64,000 nucleotides of DNA from Trematomus loennbergii. Its lineage: Eukaryota > Chordata > Actinopteri > Perciformes > Nototheniidae. The notes beneath the pieces were generated by a model. That model was not told the origin of the DNA, ran no database searches, and saw nothing but the letters and a program-made list of their open reading frames with translations. Position 1 is the stretch's first letter. Each line of letters starts with the position of its first letter. Below, one piece after another: positions 44,242 through 56,472 of this stretch. The position numbers and the translations under genes are program-made. The stretch is from NCBI GenBank assembly GCA_012861695.1, contig JAAOOA010000061.1, forward strand, positions 157,001 to 221,000, read 5' to 3'.

Positions 44242-45208
44242 TTAGTTTGACCTTCATATGATCCCTGTGCCTTATTCCTGGAGTCAGAATGACCTCAACT
44301 TTGACATGTTAAAAACAAATCTCCCATCATGCCTCTGTAAATTGGCAACGAGCAGGTTTACAGTTGATAAAGGTTTACTGTTAATGTATTACAGATATAT
44401 CCTTATTTTATGTGTATTTTATTGGTGTTTTTTCTTTGTTAGTGTTTTGTACTGCTGGTTACTGTAGCGTCGAACATGTGAACGGATTCTGTTGTAGCGG
44501 GTTTTTTTTTTTTAGATACTCTTTTTTTTCTCCTCTATTCCTCTTTTGATTTCTTTATTTCCATGTATGCAATCACGTTTTATTCAAATCAAATATTGTA
44601 GCAATATTTTAATCATTCCTGAACTTTTACTTGTTGGCTTTTCTTTTTGTCGGTGGCTCGGCGGTTCTTCTCCTGCTGCCTTTTTTTACAATCTGACGAA
44701 TGTCGCTTTTGTTTCTGTCGGGTTTGTGAGTCGCGACGTGTTCGCTTCTCTCCTGAACGGTTTTTATTTATACGTTTGTGATCCACTACAGCTGAAACCA
44801 AAAACGGCCTTTTTTAGATGCAACAAATCCGCCTGCCTCAGGTTTCTGGTTTTAAGGACTTAAGAAAAAATAACACACAAAGATGGAAGCTTGTGAACTG
44901 GTTTAGGCTTTGGTGGTGTTTTCCTGTGGGAGGTTTTTATTCATTTCTCGACCGCTTCACTGGATCTCTATTGCAAACCCAGATGTAACGTGTGAGTGCC
45001 TTCAAACGCAGCGCCGAGTCGGACATCAGGTATTAATTCCTCTTTTACTCCGAGATGAAAGTTTGACGGAGAAGAAAACCCCGCGGCCGTCACAAATGTG
45101 CTGAAACTAGAAGGTGCTGGTTTGGTTTATCTGTGTGTCTTAATATTATTACGTCGACATTCCAGCTGCTCATGACGAAGATTCCCCGTTTCACCTGAAG
45201 GTTTCCCC

Positions 45209-46340
45209 CTGAGGCGTGATGCATTCAAGGCCCCTGGGAGGTTTCAGTAGCTGAGCTTTTAAACAGTTACTGAACAGAAGTCCGGACTCATTCCAGAGGT
45301 TCAGAGGAGGTTCCCATACAAGAGTTAAACTGACTACGTTTATACGCACAAAATAATATAATTTAAGCCCTTTTTCTGGATGAAGGACACTTCCCTAGCT
45401 GTTAGCATGAATATTGTATATAAATGTTTAACTTTTCCAGTTAGCATGCAGCTGTGCATTTTCCTAATAACTCAAATGTTTTTTCCAACTTTTACCACCG
45501 GTTGTTGACACTTTAAAATGTGTTGATATACAATTCTTTAATACTTTGAAAACGTACACATACACCAATTGCAATTTTCCCTACAAACGTTAAAAAAAAA
45601 AAAAAAAATGAAATGATAGAAAATAATGAGCTTTGTTTCAATCGTTCAATTTTGAATGAGCCAAATTCAATCAAACCAATTAATGAAACTCATATTTTTG
45701 CACTGTTCCATGGCCTTTTCAGCCTGCTATACAGTCAATACGCGATGAAAACCATTTTTCGTACAAAGGCACTAAGTCACGGCAGCAAAACAGTGAACAT
45801 TGAACCGGCAACTCTTCAGTTCCCAAGTCTAGAGACTGAGCTACTGAGCCAATTAAGGCTCCACATATCAATACATAATATCAAATGTAAATGGCATGTT
45901 TTAAAACTGCATGTAAGTGTGCATGTTAACGTAGTATTTTTCTTGAATATTACCCCATTCTGGTTTCCATAATGAATTTATTCTTTCTTTCAATGGCCTT
46001 AATTCATGTCACAAATACAATATGTTTCAGAAAAGATCCGCCTGTTACATTCCCAGTGATTTAGTCTGTGTGTAAGATCATTTTCACACAGTGTGGAGGA
46101 GCTTAAACATTCACACACACACACCATCACATCAACGCTAATGATGTGAGCAGCTTTTCTCCCAGTGGACCAATGAAAACCTGGATGTAAATAATAGTTT
46201 TGTTAATTCTTTCAGAAATTCCTTTAGTGTTTCAGCCAGAAAAATGAAAGACACAATGGCATTAAGTCCTGTATTTTCTGACGGATACACACCACATTCA
46301 CAGTTATTTCCCAGGGGCCTTGAATGCATCACGGCCTCAG
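45209..46340. mobile_element. Possible DNA element bounded by a 31-bp inverted repeat
   Basis: CTGAGGCGTGATGCATTCAA, continuing into GGCCCCTGGGA, at 45209-45239 is matched in reverse complement at 46309-46340 with one base inserted. The ends read CTGAGG and CCTCAG. No target-site duplication was recognised and there is no transposase. Confidence 0.5.
45790..45860 (-). mobile_element. tRNA-derived SINE head, minus strand
   Basis: On the minus strand: TTGGCTCAGTAGCTCAGTCT (A-box region) then GCCGGTTCAATGTTC (B box). It is a different family from the three SINEs above. It is not a functional tRNA, because the cloverleaf stems do not close. Confidence 0.55.
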
Positions 46341-46611
46341 TGTGGGGGTGAGGCGGGTGAGAGGAGGAGGGAGGGGGTGTTGAGCTGTAAATACGTGTTT
46401 TATACCACAGTGACGTGTCAGAGCTGATGGTGGTTTTATATCTGATGTATATTTGATTCAAAGTGAGCGCCCGGTTCTGAGCCTTTCACTGTTTGTGTCA
46501 CAAAACGAAAACAAGAAGCAGATTAAAATCACTTTTTATCAGAAAACTCTGAAGGCACGAGTCGTCTGTTTATATCGAACACTGTCGATGTTTGTATGAT
46601 GTTGTGATGAA

Positions 46612-46617
46612 AATAAA
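46612..46617 (+). terminator. ptbp1: Candidate polyadenylation signal AATAAA
   Basis: AATAAA in GATGAAAATAAAAGACAAGA, the most downstream strong signal before the hAT-like element at 46783. Assignment to ptbp1 is inferred. Confidence 0.35.
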
Positions 46618-46782
46618 AGACAAGAAGAGACGAGAAGCAGAAACAGTCTGATGTTTTTGGAAACATTTTTACTTTATTTTCTTCATACTTTATTGCAGTT
46701 TTTAATATAAATCTCCTTTTTCTTACATGTGTTGTTAATGCTTTAGCATTCCTACAAGGGTTATGTAGTTTAGTGTGTATTC

Positions 46783-47256
46783 CAGGGTTCTTACGTCATT
46801 AAAAACCTGGAAAAGTCATGGAAATTCAAAATGCTAATTCCAGGCCCTGGAAAAGTTATGGAAAACAATATTTTTCCCAAAGTCATGGAAAAGTCACGGA
46901 AATGTAACTAAAGTTGCATCAAATATAATTTATATTTATCTAATCGCCAAAATAGTAATACTATAATGATAATAAATACCGTATAGTAATTAAACGTAAA
47001 ATGCATTTAACTGACGAGGTATTTTGCTGGTGAGAGATTTTAGTTGCGTTAGCCTGTAGGAGCTAGTAAGCCTACTATTTGATTTGTTTTAGATAGGCAC
47101 AACATGTTTCATATGCAGACCTTATTTTCCTGTTCCATGTTAAAATAAACCATTTTCAGTGGTACGCTGAGAAGAGTCATTTTTTGTCATGGAAAATGAG
47201 GTAACGGTCATGGAGAAGTCATTGAAAATCATTGGTGAAAAAGTGTATGAACCCTG
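46783..47256. mobile_element. hAT-like non-autonomous element (CAGGGTTC/GAACCCTG ends)
   Basis: Left end CAGGGTTCTTACGTCATT, right end GTGTATGAACCCTG. The body is rich in GGAAAAGTCATGGAAA, a well-known fish repeat family. The 8-bp flanks are diverged. Confidence 0.7.
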
Positions 47257-49780
47257 ATATTTAAGAATAATAAATCAGAGAGACTCATTTATTTCACAGA
47301 ACAATAAATACCAAACTTTAGGAATTTCAACAAGTTAATTCACAGAAAATACATTTTTGTTTATGTAAAAACATTTCATGGTTCCAGATTTGCTGCTTTT
47401 ACTTTACATATAAAATGTATTAGTTATATCTTTGGGCTAAACAAAATGAATGGTATGAAAAAGAAAACTGTTAATGGTTGAAAATGAGCTCCAGCCCAAA
47501 TAATCCTGCTTTTACATCAATGCATGACGAACATTATTTAACTTTAACTAAAATATTTATATTAAGTTTCATATGATACTTGTGTTTGCAGAAGGTACAT
47601 TTCCAATGCTCGAGTAAGAGTATTCTGACGGTGTAATATTCACCTGTTTTTTCAAACTCAATTTGGTCTTCATCTTCCCTGTTATGACGGTCTGTTCCCA
47701 AGATGTTCAATGAGGTGACGTTTTATTTTAATGATTAGGAGTTATCTTCAGTTTCTGTACAGTCCTTAAAGAGCAGATACTCAAACATCCCACTCCTCTA
47801 AAGTCTTCAATTCAATCCAACACACACCTTTAACATCAAACTCACATTTATAATGCAGTTTAAATAGGAGAGGAACAACACACGTGAACAGAAATAATAC
47901 AAATCTGAAATGTGCTGAATGATCCGAACCAGCAGGTGGCAGCAAACACTGAACAAGACCACAGACCAAGACCGAAGAACGCCTTCTTATATACACAACA
48001 GACTGTATATGGTTGGTCACTGGTGAGTTAACAAAACCGTACTCAAGTCAAATTATCATTACTTAATAACTTTATTGATGTAGGATTAAAAGTCTCTTAA
48101 AACAACAGAACTACTAGAGCAGGGGTGTCAAACTCAAATACACAGTGGGCCAACATTTAAAAATGGGTACTAGTCGAGGCCGGACTGGTTCAATGTTTAT
48201 TGCAGAACTTATTGAAATGAACTTATTGCACATATTAAACCTGGAACTAACAAAGCTTAAATGATTGCCTATAAAACAACATTAAACATTAAATAATCAG
48301 TTGCATTCATTTCTTATGCTCTATCTGCAGCTTTTCCAGAGTCATTTCTTATGATTACATTTCTCCACAGGCCAACAACAGCTTCAACAAAACTATTCCC
48401 CTCAAAGAAAAACCCAAACATGCCTGTTGTCGTGAGAGAAAAAGTGCAGAAGGAAACATCCATGTAAACTCAGTGTGCTGCTCTGTGATGCTAGTTCAAG
48501 CCAGATACTTGGCATCTCATCTTGGGTGCAAGTTCATCAATGTTTGGGGTCAGACTCTGAGCTGAGGAGACCCTCAGGATTGAGTGAAGGTGTGCGTGCA
48601 ATATACCGGTGGGCCAGATCTAATAGTAATTAGAAATGATCCTGCCGGCCGAAATTAAATCCACCAAGGGCCTGATTTGGCCCCCGGGCCTTGAGTTTGA
48701 CACATAGAGAGAATACAACAACAATAAAGAAGATTACTATAAGTCATGGTAGTTCATTGACGAGTATACCAAGACAATCTATAAGAAACAGGATGCAGTA
48801 ATCAACCAAAATCTATAGACTTCTTAACATGAAATCCCTTAACTCTTTTGTGAGATTTGAAAACAGTTTTTTGCCCGTTTTGTTTATTCCCAGAAATACA
48901 AAGAACACAACATTCACTTTACACATAACTGTCCGTTACTTCCCCATCAATCATCCTTTCCCCGAAGCACAGAACAAATCCCACTCTATCAAATGTTTAG
49001 CAGCACGGTATTAAAACGCAAGGAGTATTCAAACATCAGAGAGGAGGGTATTTTAAAAAGCTTGAGGAAAGACTTCTGAATGAATGTCTAAACGTCTTAA
49101 ATGTATTAAAGTTTTGTTCGATAAGACCCCGAATGCTTTACATTTCTCAGGGAGTCCCGCCAACAAAAACTCTTTGTGACCTTGGACTCCAAAGATGCAC
49201 ATCGGGGCGTTCGGTTGAAGAAATATATTGAAGGCTTCTGATAAAACGTTGAATATTATATCCTAGTGAGTTGTCTTCAAAGCCAAAACATGTGTGTAAG
49301 ATGAATTGAAGCTTGACACTACATTTAAGTGCATTTATTTCAAGTTTACTCATAGAATAAAGCCAGCAATTCATTACCTTGAGTTGTTATATATGTTACT
49401 TTTAATGTCTTTTCATTTTTTCTCCAATCGTTGCATGCTTTGATTCCAAGCCAAGACCGTGACACAGAAGAAGACGACAGGGGAGGGAGTGTTTGGAGAT
49501 AATAAAAAACAGAAGAAGTGAAGCGTGGGGTTTCACATTCAGGAGATCTGAGGCTTTACAGACTGCAGGAAGTTCATATCCGTGTCTTCTTACCCCCCCT
49601 ATCCCCCCCTATCCCCAAAACCACCTCCTCCTCTTCCATGCTGGACCGGGGACACGCTGCCGAACAAAGAGGGATTGTGGGTAGAAGGGGAAAAAAAGAC
49701 GCCGGCACGCCAGCTTGGTCAGCTCTCACACGGCTGTCAAACAGGATCGTCCCAGTGAGCACAATGTTTTACATAATCCT
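47257..49780. other. Intergenic, mostly AT-rich
   Basis: Apart from the MITE at 48120 I see no gene, exon or RNA. Short ORFs (for example 48829-49014) have no recognisable features. Confidence 0.5.
48120..48703. mobile_element. hAT MITE (CAGGGGTGTCA type), second copy, right end clipped
   Basis: The left end CAGGGGTGTCAAACTCAAAT is intact. The right end is GGGCCTTGAGTTTGACACA, lacking the final CCCCTG. It is the same family as 36383 but longer inside. Confidence 0.8.
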
Positions 49781-49888
<108 letters not shown>

Positions 49889-49984
49889 TTAAAGTACAAG
49901 AGTGTTGGCATTGAAATATACTCAAATAACAAAAAGTACAGAACAAATATTTAGTATAATATTGGAGTTGCAGAGAAGTTATAA

Positions 49985-50195
49985 TGTTGTGATTGGGCAA
50001 ACGCTTAGAGATGTCCGCCCCTTAGCCTCTCACTTACAATGTGTTGGAGCACTAGCCAATACAAGTGCGAGTGTTACTTAGTGATGTCACTATGTTCAGA
50101 AGTAAACAAAGGAGTCCAATGGAGGCGTTTCTATAAACTTATAAAACACACTACAGGAAAGGGAAACCAAAAAAATGCAGAATAGGGCCTAAAAA
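49985..50195 (+). mobile_element. TTAA-type element, family C, copy 2 (fragment)
   Basis: It shares GTGTTGGAGC, AGTGATGTCAC and AGTAAACAAAGGAGTCCAAT with copy 1. The right end is GCAGAATAGGGCCT. The left part is missing. Confidence 0.6.
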
Positions 50196-51017
50196 AAAAA
50201 GCCTGATATCCTAAAAAACTGTATAAGATGAGTCTACTACATCTCCCAAGATGCATTTCACCAACAAAGAAAAAGCGCTTCACTTTCTGCTGTTGAACTA
50301 AAGATGAAAATGTGTTCAAATAAATCAATTTAAATCGCCTCAATGTAAGATTTTGGATCACTTGTAAATTCATTACCAGCAGCTAATGCTCATGGGTAAT
50401 GTAGTTTTTATTAATAATTTAAACAGGTGAGGACATTCTCCTCAAGACAGCTTTTTTTGACAATGAGTCCCTTCAAAATAAAAGTCTCTGCTTCATGTTT
50501 CTCCCTTTCATCGACCCTACCTCCTCCTCCCTCCCTTTCCTCCCTCCCTTTCCTCCTCCACTCCTCCTCCTCCCCTAAGGATGATTGACAGTTCACAGGA
50601 GACACTGATTAAAGATCTTCAGTTGATCTTTGATACTTTTTTTAATCTCCCTCTTCCTTGAAGATTATTTATTTTCTTCCTTTCTTCTTTTCTTTTGTAT
50701 TTTCTCTCCCTCACCTCGTCTGACATTTCCTCTCTTTTCTTGTTCCCGCTCATCCTGACCCTAAACCCTTTTATCCATCTTTTTTTATCCAATTATTCCT
50801 CACTCCTGGTTTTAAACTGAACCAACTCTTTGTGTCTCAGAAACCGGCTGCTTTATATCTCAGAATAAGAATTTAACATTTAACATTTAATCAGGCGCCT
50901 AATTAATGAAATAGAATTCAACATCAGTGAATAAAGATGTCAAATACAAGATGTGTTCAGGTCTAAAGATTCAGACCTGAAATGATTAAATCAATTGTGT
51001 GTTATATAAGTTTTAGT

Positions 51018-51946
51018 GCATGTCTCTCCCATACACCCCCCCTGCCTAAAACACATAGTGACATCACAACGTAACTCTTGTGCTCCTATTGGCTAGCACT
51101 CCGACACATTGTTCGTGATAGGCCAAGGGGCGGGACATCTCTAAGCAGTCGACCAATCACAACAGAGCCTGCCAGCTAACCAATCAGAGCAGACTGGGCT
51201 CTGGTTTCAGACAGAGGGTGAAAAGAGGTGCTGCAGCAATTTGAACATTAAAGCATGGACACATGTCCCTTTAGAGACACTACATACTGATATACACCTG
51301 AACATCAGCAGGAGAGGACTCTTTAAAGTAGAGACACTACATACTGATATACACCTGAACATCAGCAGGAGAGGACTCTTTAAAGTAGAAACACTACATA
51401 CTGATATACACCTGAACATCAGCAGGAGAGGACTCTTTAAAGTAGAGACACTACATACTGATACACCTGAACATCTGCAGGAGAGGACTCTTTAAAGTAG
51501 AGACACTACATACTGATATACACCTGAACATCAGCAGGAGAGGACTCTTTAAAGTAGAGACACTACATACTGATATACACCTGAACATCAGCAGGAGAGG
51601 ACTCTTTAAAGTAGAGACACTACATACTGATATACACCTGAACATCAGCAGGAGAGGATTCTTTAAAGTAGAGACACTACATACTGATATACACCTGAAC
51701 ATCAGCAGGAGAGAACTCTTTAAAGTAGAGACACTACATACTGATATACACCTGAACATCAGCAGGAGAGGACTCTTTAAAGTAGAGACACTATACTGAT
51801 ATACACCTGAACATCAGCAGGAGAGGACTCTTTAAAGTAGAGACACTATATACTGATATACACCTGAACATCAGCAGGAGAGGACTCTTTAAAGTAGAGA
51901 CACTACATACTGATATACACCTGATAATGAGCATTAAAGGGCCTCT
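51018..51946 (-). mobile_element. TTAA-type element, family C, copy 3, with internal minisatellite
   Basis: Reverse orientation relative to copy 1: it shows GTGACATCAC, CCAATCAGAGCAGACTGGGC and TTGAACATTAAAGCATGGAC, and ends CATTAAAGGGCCTCT followed by TTAA (51947-51950). Between the last two motifs a 57-bp unit is repeated about twelve times. The left boundary is approximate. Confidence 0.8.
51273..51925. repeat. 57-bp minisatellite, about 12 copies
   Basis: Unit: AGAGACACTACATACTGATA, then TACACCTGAACATCAGCAGG, then AGAGGACTCTTTAAAGT. Spacing is 57 bp with a few 1-2 bp losses. It gives long in-frame ORFs on both strands because 57 is a multiple of 3; these are not genes. Confidence 0.96.
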
Positions 51947-51949
51947 TTA

Positions 51950-52560
51950 AACCAAAAATAAGAATACTTTAATGAACTCAACAGTAGACAACAAAATAAT
52001 TAAATGATGTTTAATGACATTCCTCTGCTGCTTCCTGTTTCCTTGAATCCTCTTCCTCTCCAGAGTCCCCTCAGTTATGACTTTCCTCGCCTCCTCTGAG
52101 CTGAAGTGATGTTTTCTATATTATTTTGGGACTTTTTGGAGGCCAGCAGGGAACATATTGGCTGGGCTCACCAAGGTGTGCTAATGCCCGGCGGTGGGCG
52201 ACTATACTTTAAATGCTAATTCTTCCTCCGCCTCTTCCATCCTGCACCCAACAACACGGGCTAACTACCTCGGAGCCAATCTGCACCTCCGCTCTGCTGC
52301 TAAGAAAACACAACATGTCCGTCAGCTAATCTGAGGACGCCGTGTTTGTCCCGCGTCAAGCAGTCACGCGTGTTGGACATGTTAGAGGGGGAGAAAAAGG
52401 AGGAAGAAGAAGGAGGAGGAAGAGTCTCAGCGTGCGGCTAATGGCCGTCCGGCTGACAGGTGCATCATGGGTTTAACCGGCCGGCTTGCATACGGCTGAC
52501 AGCTCCGCTTCTGTTATGATTATGCAAACTTCCGGTTCACTGGCCCCCATCACCAACACT
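51950..52560. other. Unique intergenic sequence upstream of efna2
   Basis: A complex, repeat-poor stretch about 9.6 kb before the efna2 start codon, including GGCTGGGCTCACCAAGGTGT and GGCTAATGGCCGTCC. There is no exon. It may hold a conserved element. Confidence 0.3.
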
Positions 52561-52578
52561 AGCTACATCAGGGACCCC

Positions 52579-52710
<132 letters not shown>

Positions 52711-52867
52711 GGCCCCTCCGTCCTGCAGAGCGCCGCCAGGTAATTTCGTCCACGTGTGATGAGTCGTGAATAATCTGCCATTTTCAGCCCGCGGCTCACA
52801 GGTAACCCTTTAATCTACTCTGAAACGACGATAATTGGGCACGTGTGGATTTGTTGGAAACATCTTT

Positions 52868-52868
<1 letters not shown>

Positions 52869-52909
<41 letters not shown>
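52869..52909. repeat. (AC)n microsatellite
   Basis: About 40 bp of AC. Confidence 0.96.
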
Positions 52910-52911
<2 letters not shown>

Positions 52912-53705
52912 AAGTACTACTAGAGGACCGAACATAACAAATATTTTTTTCTTAAAGTGTGCATTTTTACTTTTTTGTATCTTATAACTGGCTTGCATGA
53001 TTTATAAACATTTTTAAACATAAACTACACTTGATGCATATTACACTCCACAAGTAGTGTAGACTGTGTAAATCCTTCAGCTCCGACACTATAAAGACTT
53101 AAAGTATAACATCTCACTCATGAGAAACTAGCAGAATGTAAAAGAAAGATAACACATTTGAAAAAATAAAATAAAATGTCCCTCAATTATGACTTTTTTC
53201 TGCAACACAAACACATATATTCACACACACTGTCGTACTGTTAAAACTACAGTGGATTTACTTTTATTGACAGTATTTTCCACATATGTTGATGTGCCTT
53301 TTTGTCTCCCAGACTCAAACTGGGTCTCTATTTTTCCGTTTTAGTTTGAGAGTTGCAGATGTTTCTGATCTCCGGCTGTGACCACATGTGCGCTGATAAC
53401 TCACAGAGAGGGCCTCCATATTTCAGATATGATAAAGCTTTCCGTTGTATCAAATCATCGTCCTCTGCACTTTAAATACTTCATAAATCTAACATTTCAC
53501 TGCATATGAAAGCACACATTGGATAGGAGCTGGACTTTAACTGTAGTCACAAAGACCTGGAATATGACTCTCAATGCCACATGAATATTTCAGAAAATAC
53601 CCAAAGAATACTGCCGGAAAAATGCAGGAAACACAACCCTGTACTTGTATTCATGTTAGGACACTCATTAACATAATGCATTCCAGTCCCTTTTAGACCC
53701 CCCCC

Positions 53706-53749
53706 CCACACAAACACACACACACACACACGCACACACACACACACAC

Positions 53750-53787
<38 letters not shown>
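53706..53787. repeat. (AC)n microsatellite, interrupted
   Basis: About 80 bp with GC and AA interruptions, after a run of C. Confidence 0.96.
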
Positions 53788-53788
<1 letters not shown>

Positions 53789-54330
53789 CAGTTAAAATCT
53801 TGTGCATTAAACCTGCAATGTGCAATAATCATTCTTAAGTGCAATACGTACATTTTGAAATTTTAAGACTTGTTCGTGCATGTGTTGAGACTCTTTAGAA
53901 GTGCATCAAATAACATTTTCTGTTACAATTCATGTGTTTGTGAAGTAGTGAGCATACAACCATATACAAATGGTTAATTGCAACCCATTTACTTCACTTT
54001 ATTAAGACTTTTCTCCGATTGTGGAGTCTTTCTTCACGGTGGAGGAGGCACGATAAACAGGTTTTCTTCAGGAGTTCAAGGTTACACAGGGAGTAATCGT
54101 CATGGAGATGTTTATTTTGGATATGATGCCTTACTTTAACGTTGCTTTAAATTTGTATTTGTATATTTTTGTACCCTTGTCCGCACAAGATTATTCAAGA
54201 AAAGTAAAATGCCTATTTTTGTGGCAATGTTAACATGTTTTCCCGAACCTTAATCCAAGTGTGAATTCAAGGTGAAGACCGTACAAAAACGTCCTCACTC
54301 TCAAATTGGTTTTCACAAAAAATTACATAC

Positions 54331-54376
<46 letters not shown>
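54331..54376. repeat. (AC)n microsatellite
   Basis: About 45 bp of AC, followed by GAGCGAGCGAGCGG. Confidence 0.96.
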
Positions 54377-54377
<1 letters not shown>

Positions 54378-54839
54378 GAGCGAGCGAGCGGATCAATTAG
54401 AGGCTGATGGACGAATCAGTAGACAGTCCATTAAATCGTGCGTCCGTCCGTCCGTCTGTCGGACTCCTGCAGAGACTCGCTTCTCCTTCAGAAGGACGAA
54501 CAGAACGTCTCGACTCAGCGGGGTTCCTCTGAGAGACGAGGGTTCTGTGAGGAACCAGAGACACTCGGGATTAGTTCAAATGAAAACTGGTGAACACGTA
54601 AAGAGCTCTGAGAGTGATAATGAAACAGTAAAGAGTCAACGTAGAGACACTCACATTGACCTCTGACCTCTGAGAGTGGATCCACGGATTCTGATGGTTT
54701 TTAGTTTAAAGATTATTTTAAAGAGTCGTATGGTTGGAAAGTCCTTTTTAAAACTTGTGTTTGTTCAAAACCTCATATGTTCTGGTTTTGCTTCCCTCTG
54801 TGGGCGTTTATCATTAGTCTCCCTCTGCTTGTCTATTGT

Positions 54840-55730
54840 CTTTATACATATTTGTTTCCATCTCTTTTTAATTGTTTTGATGTCTGGTTTAGATTTGTTT
54901 GTGTCTTAATTTGAGTGATTGAGTTGACTTGACTTAGCTTGAATTTACTTGCGGTATTTACTTGCGGTACTGAGGTGGGCCGGCGGTACCGAAGTGGGCC
55001 GGTCGAGAGTCCCGGGCTGATTTTTTTGTCCCAGTCCGCCCCTGCTGTGTGTCCCCCTTTGGTCATTTTTGATTATCTTACGTCTGTTTTCTGTTGTGTC
55101 TCGTCAAATGTGTTAGTTATGTTTGTGTATTCTGTCTGTCATTTCCTGTTTTATTTTGTACTTACCTCTTGTCTTTCATTTCAGGCCCTGTTTCTTCCTC
55201 CTCCTGTGTGTGTTTCCCGCCATCATCAGTGTCTGCCCCGCCCCTGATTGTTTCCACCTGTTCCCACTCACCTCATGTTTAAATAGTCCTGTCTCTCCCC
55301 TGTCCTGTGTCAGTTCGTCTTGTTTGTTTCCCCGAATGGTCGTGCTAAGCCTCAGCTCAGAAAGGATCGCTTCTCACTCATGTCAGGTTTGTTTATTTTT
55401 GTTAGCTTAAAGTTTTTTTTATTAAGTCCTCTTTTTGTTACGCTAGTTTTTTCTCCTTGTGAGCGCTTTATGTTATTTCCACCACCTACTCTGTTAAGAG
55501 CGATTACCTGACCTGTGAAAATAAATACTTTTTTTGATTACATTCAAGACTTTGTCTCTGGGTCGTGCATTTGGGTCAGTTTGTGTCGAGGTCCTGACAT
55601 CCTGCATCTCCCTTTGGTCATTTTTGATTATTTTACGTGTGTTTTTAGTCGTTTTATGTCTGGTTTTGATTATTTTGTGTCTTAATTTGATCACTTTGCA
55701 TCTCTTTTTGGTCATTTTTTGCATGGTGGC
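54840..55730. repeat. Degenerate TTTGGTCATTTT/GATTATTTT array interrupted by an LTR
   Basis: TTTGGTCATTTTTGATTAT occurs at about 55059 and again at about 55614, with related TGTCTGGTTT and GTGTCTTAATTTGA motifs on both sides. A similar array in the opposite direction lies at 59070-59310. Confidence 0.6.
55110..55599 (+). mobile_element. Solo LTR, Ty3/Gypsy type
   Basis: Promoter-like GCCCCGCCCCTGATTG and CATGTTTAAATAGTCC (TATA-like at 55278-55285), then AATAAA at 55520-55525, then GTCTCTGGGTCGTGCATTTG and the end GTCCTGACA. This order (U3, R, U5) is that of fish Gypsy LTRs. No internal retroelement genes flank it, so it is solo. The 5' edge is approximate. Confidence 0.65.
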
Positions 55731-55909
55731 AGTATCGTGGGTCTTTGTGACTTCCTTAAAATACATTTTAGTAATCATTTCAAACAGAGGCTCTAATCAG
55801 TTTGGCCCATTTCGTCAATTAACATGAGAATATTTCACATTCTTTATCCGAAACAGACATACTGTACTGTAGATGCCTCATTAAGGCTGCCAATAACAGC
55901 TTTCTATTT

Positions 55910-55912
<3 letters not shown>

Positions 55913-55948
<36 letters not shown>
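55913..55948. repeat. (AC)n microsatellite
   Basis: About 35 bp of AC. Confidence 0.95.
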
Positions 55949-55950
<2 letters not shown>

Positions 55951-56115
55951 GTTATCTGACTCATTATGACTTCCTGTATGTAATTAACTCAAGAACCAAT
56001 TAACTGAGACGGAGCTTTCTGTTGGAAACTAATTCAGATTAATTTCCTCCTGTGGAGTCGAACACTATGTGATGAGGCGTGAGGAGAAACAGAAACAGTA
56101 CTGGGCGTTAGTCAG

Positions 56116-56240
56116 GTGGGAAGTAACTAAGTACATTTACCCAAATACTGTACTTAAATACAATTGTGAGGTACTTGCACTAAACTTGAGTATTTCGATG
56201 TAATAATATCATGTATTTTTACTCCACTACATCTATTATA
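56116..56240. mobile_element. Dispersed teleost repeat (GTAACTAAGTACATTTACC type)
   Basis: GGGAAGTAACTAAGTACATT through TTTACTCCACTACAT is the common fish repeat also related to the element in the Ig 11-12 intron. Confidence 0.65.
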
Positions 56241-56472
56241 TAGCTTTTATTCATTACATATTACAAAAGGTGGGGAAAGAAATCGCAAACATGATTTATT
56301 TGTATCAGGACTTTGTTTGTCTGTAAAATGCTACTTGATGCAACAATATTAATAATCTGATAATGTGATATATGTAATAATAATATATATCTGCACAATG
56401 AATACATTAACTCTATAGGTTTTAGTGCATGTCAAATGGTCTGCAAGGCTAAAATCCCAAAGTTCCCTTTAA

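Larger units (their letters stand above)
43604..46617 (+). other. ptbp1: ptbp1 3' UTR and downstream flank (end uncertain)
   Basis: AT-rich sequence after the stop. AATAAA-type signals occur at 43847-43852 and 46612-46617, so the UTR may be about 0.25 kb or up to 3 kb. It contains a 15-bp tandem repeat (44164), a poly-A run (45593-45608), an inverted repeat pair (45209 and 46309) and a tRNA-like SINE piece (45790). Confidence 0.45.

Noticed and set aside
51207..51759. ORFs with repeated FRCISVCSVSTLKSPLLLM
   Set aside because: Translation of the 57-bp minisatellite, whose length is a multiple of three.
54842..55410. Several hydrophobic ORFs of 74-102 codons
   Set aside because: They lie in the solo LTR and degenerate repeats and show no membrane-protein family features.
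55722..55741. U4 snRNA-like string GGTGGCAGTATCGTGG
   Set aside because: Only about 16 bases resemble the U4 5' end; the rest does not match, so no functional snRNA.
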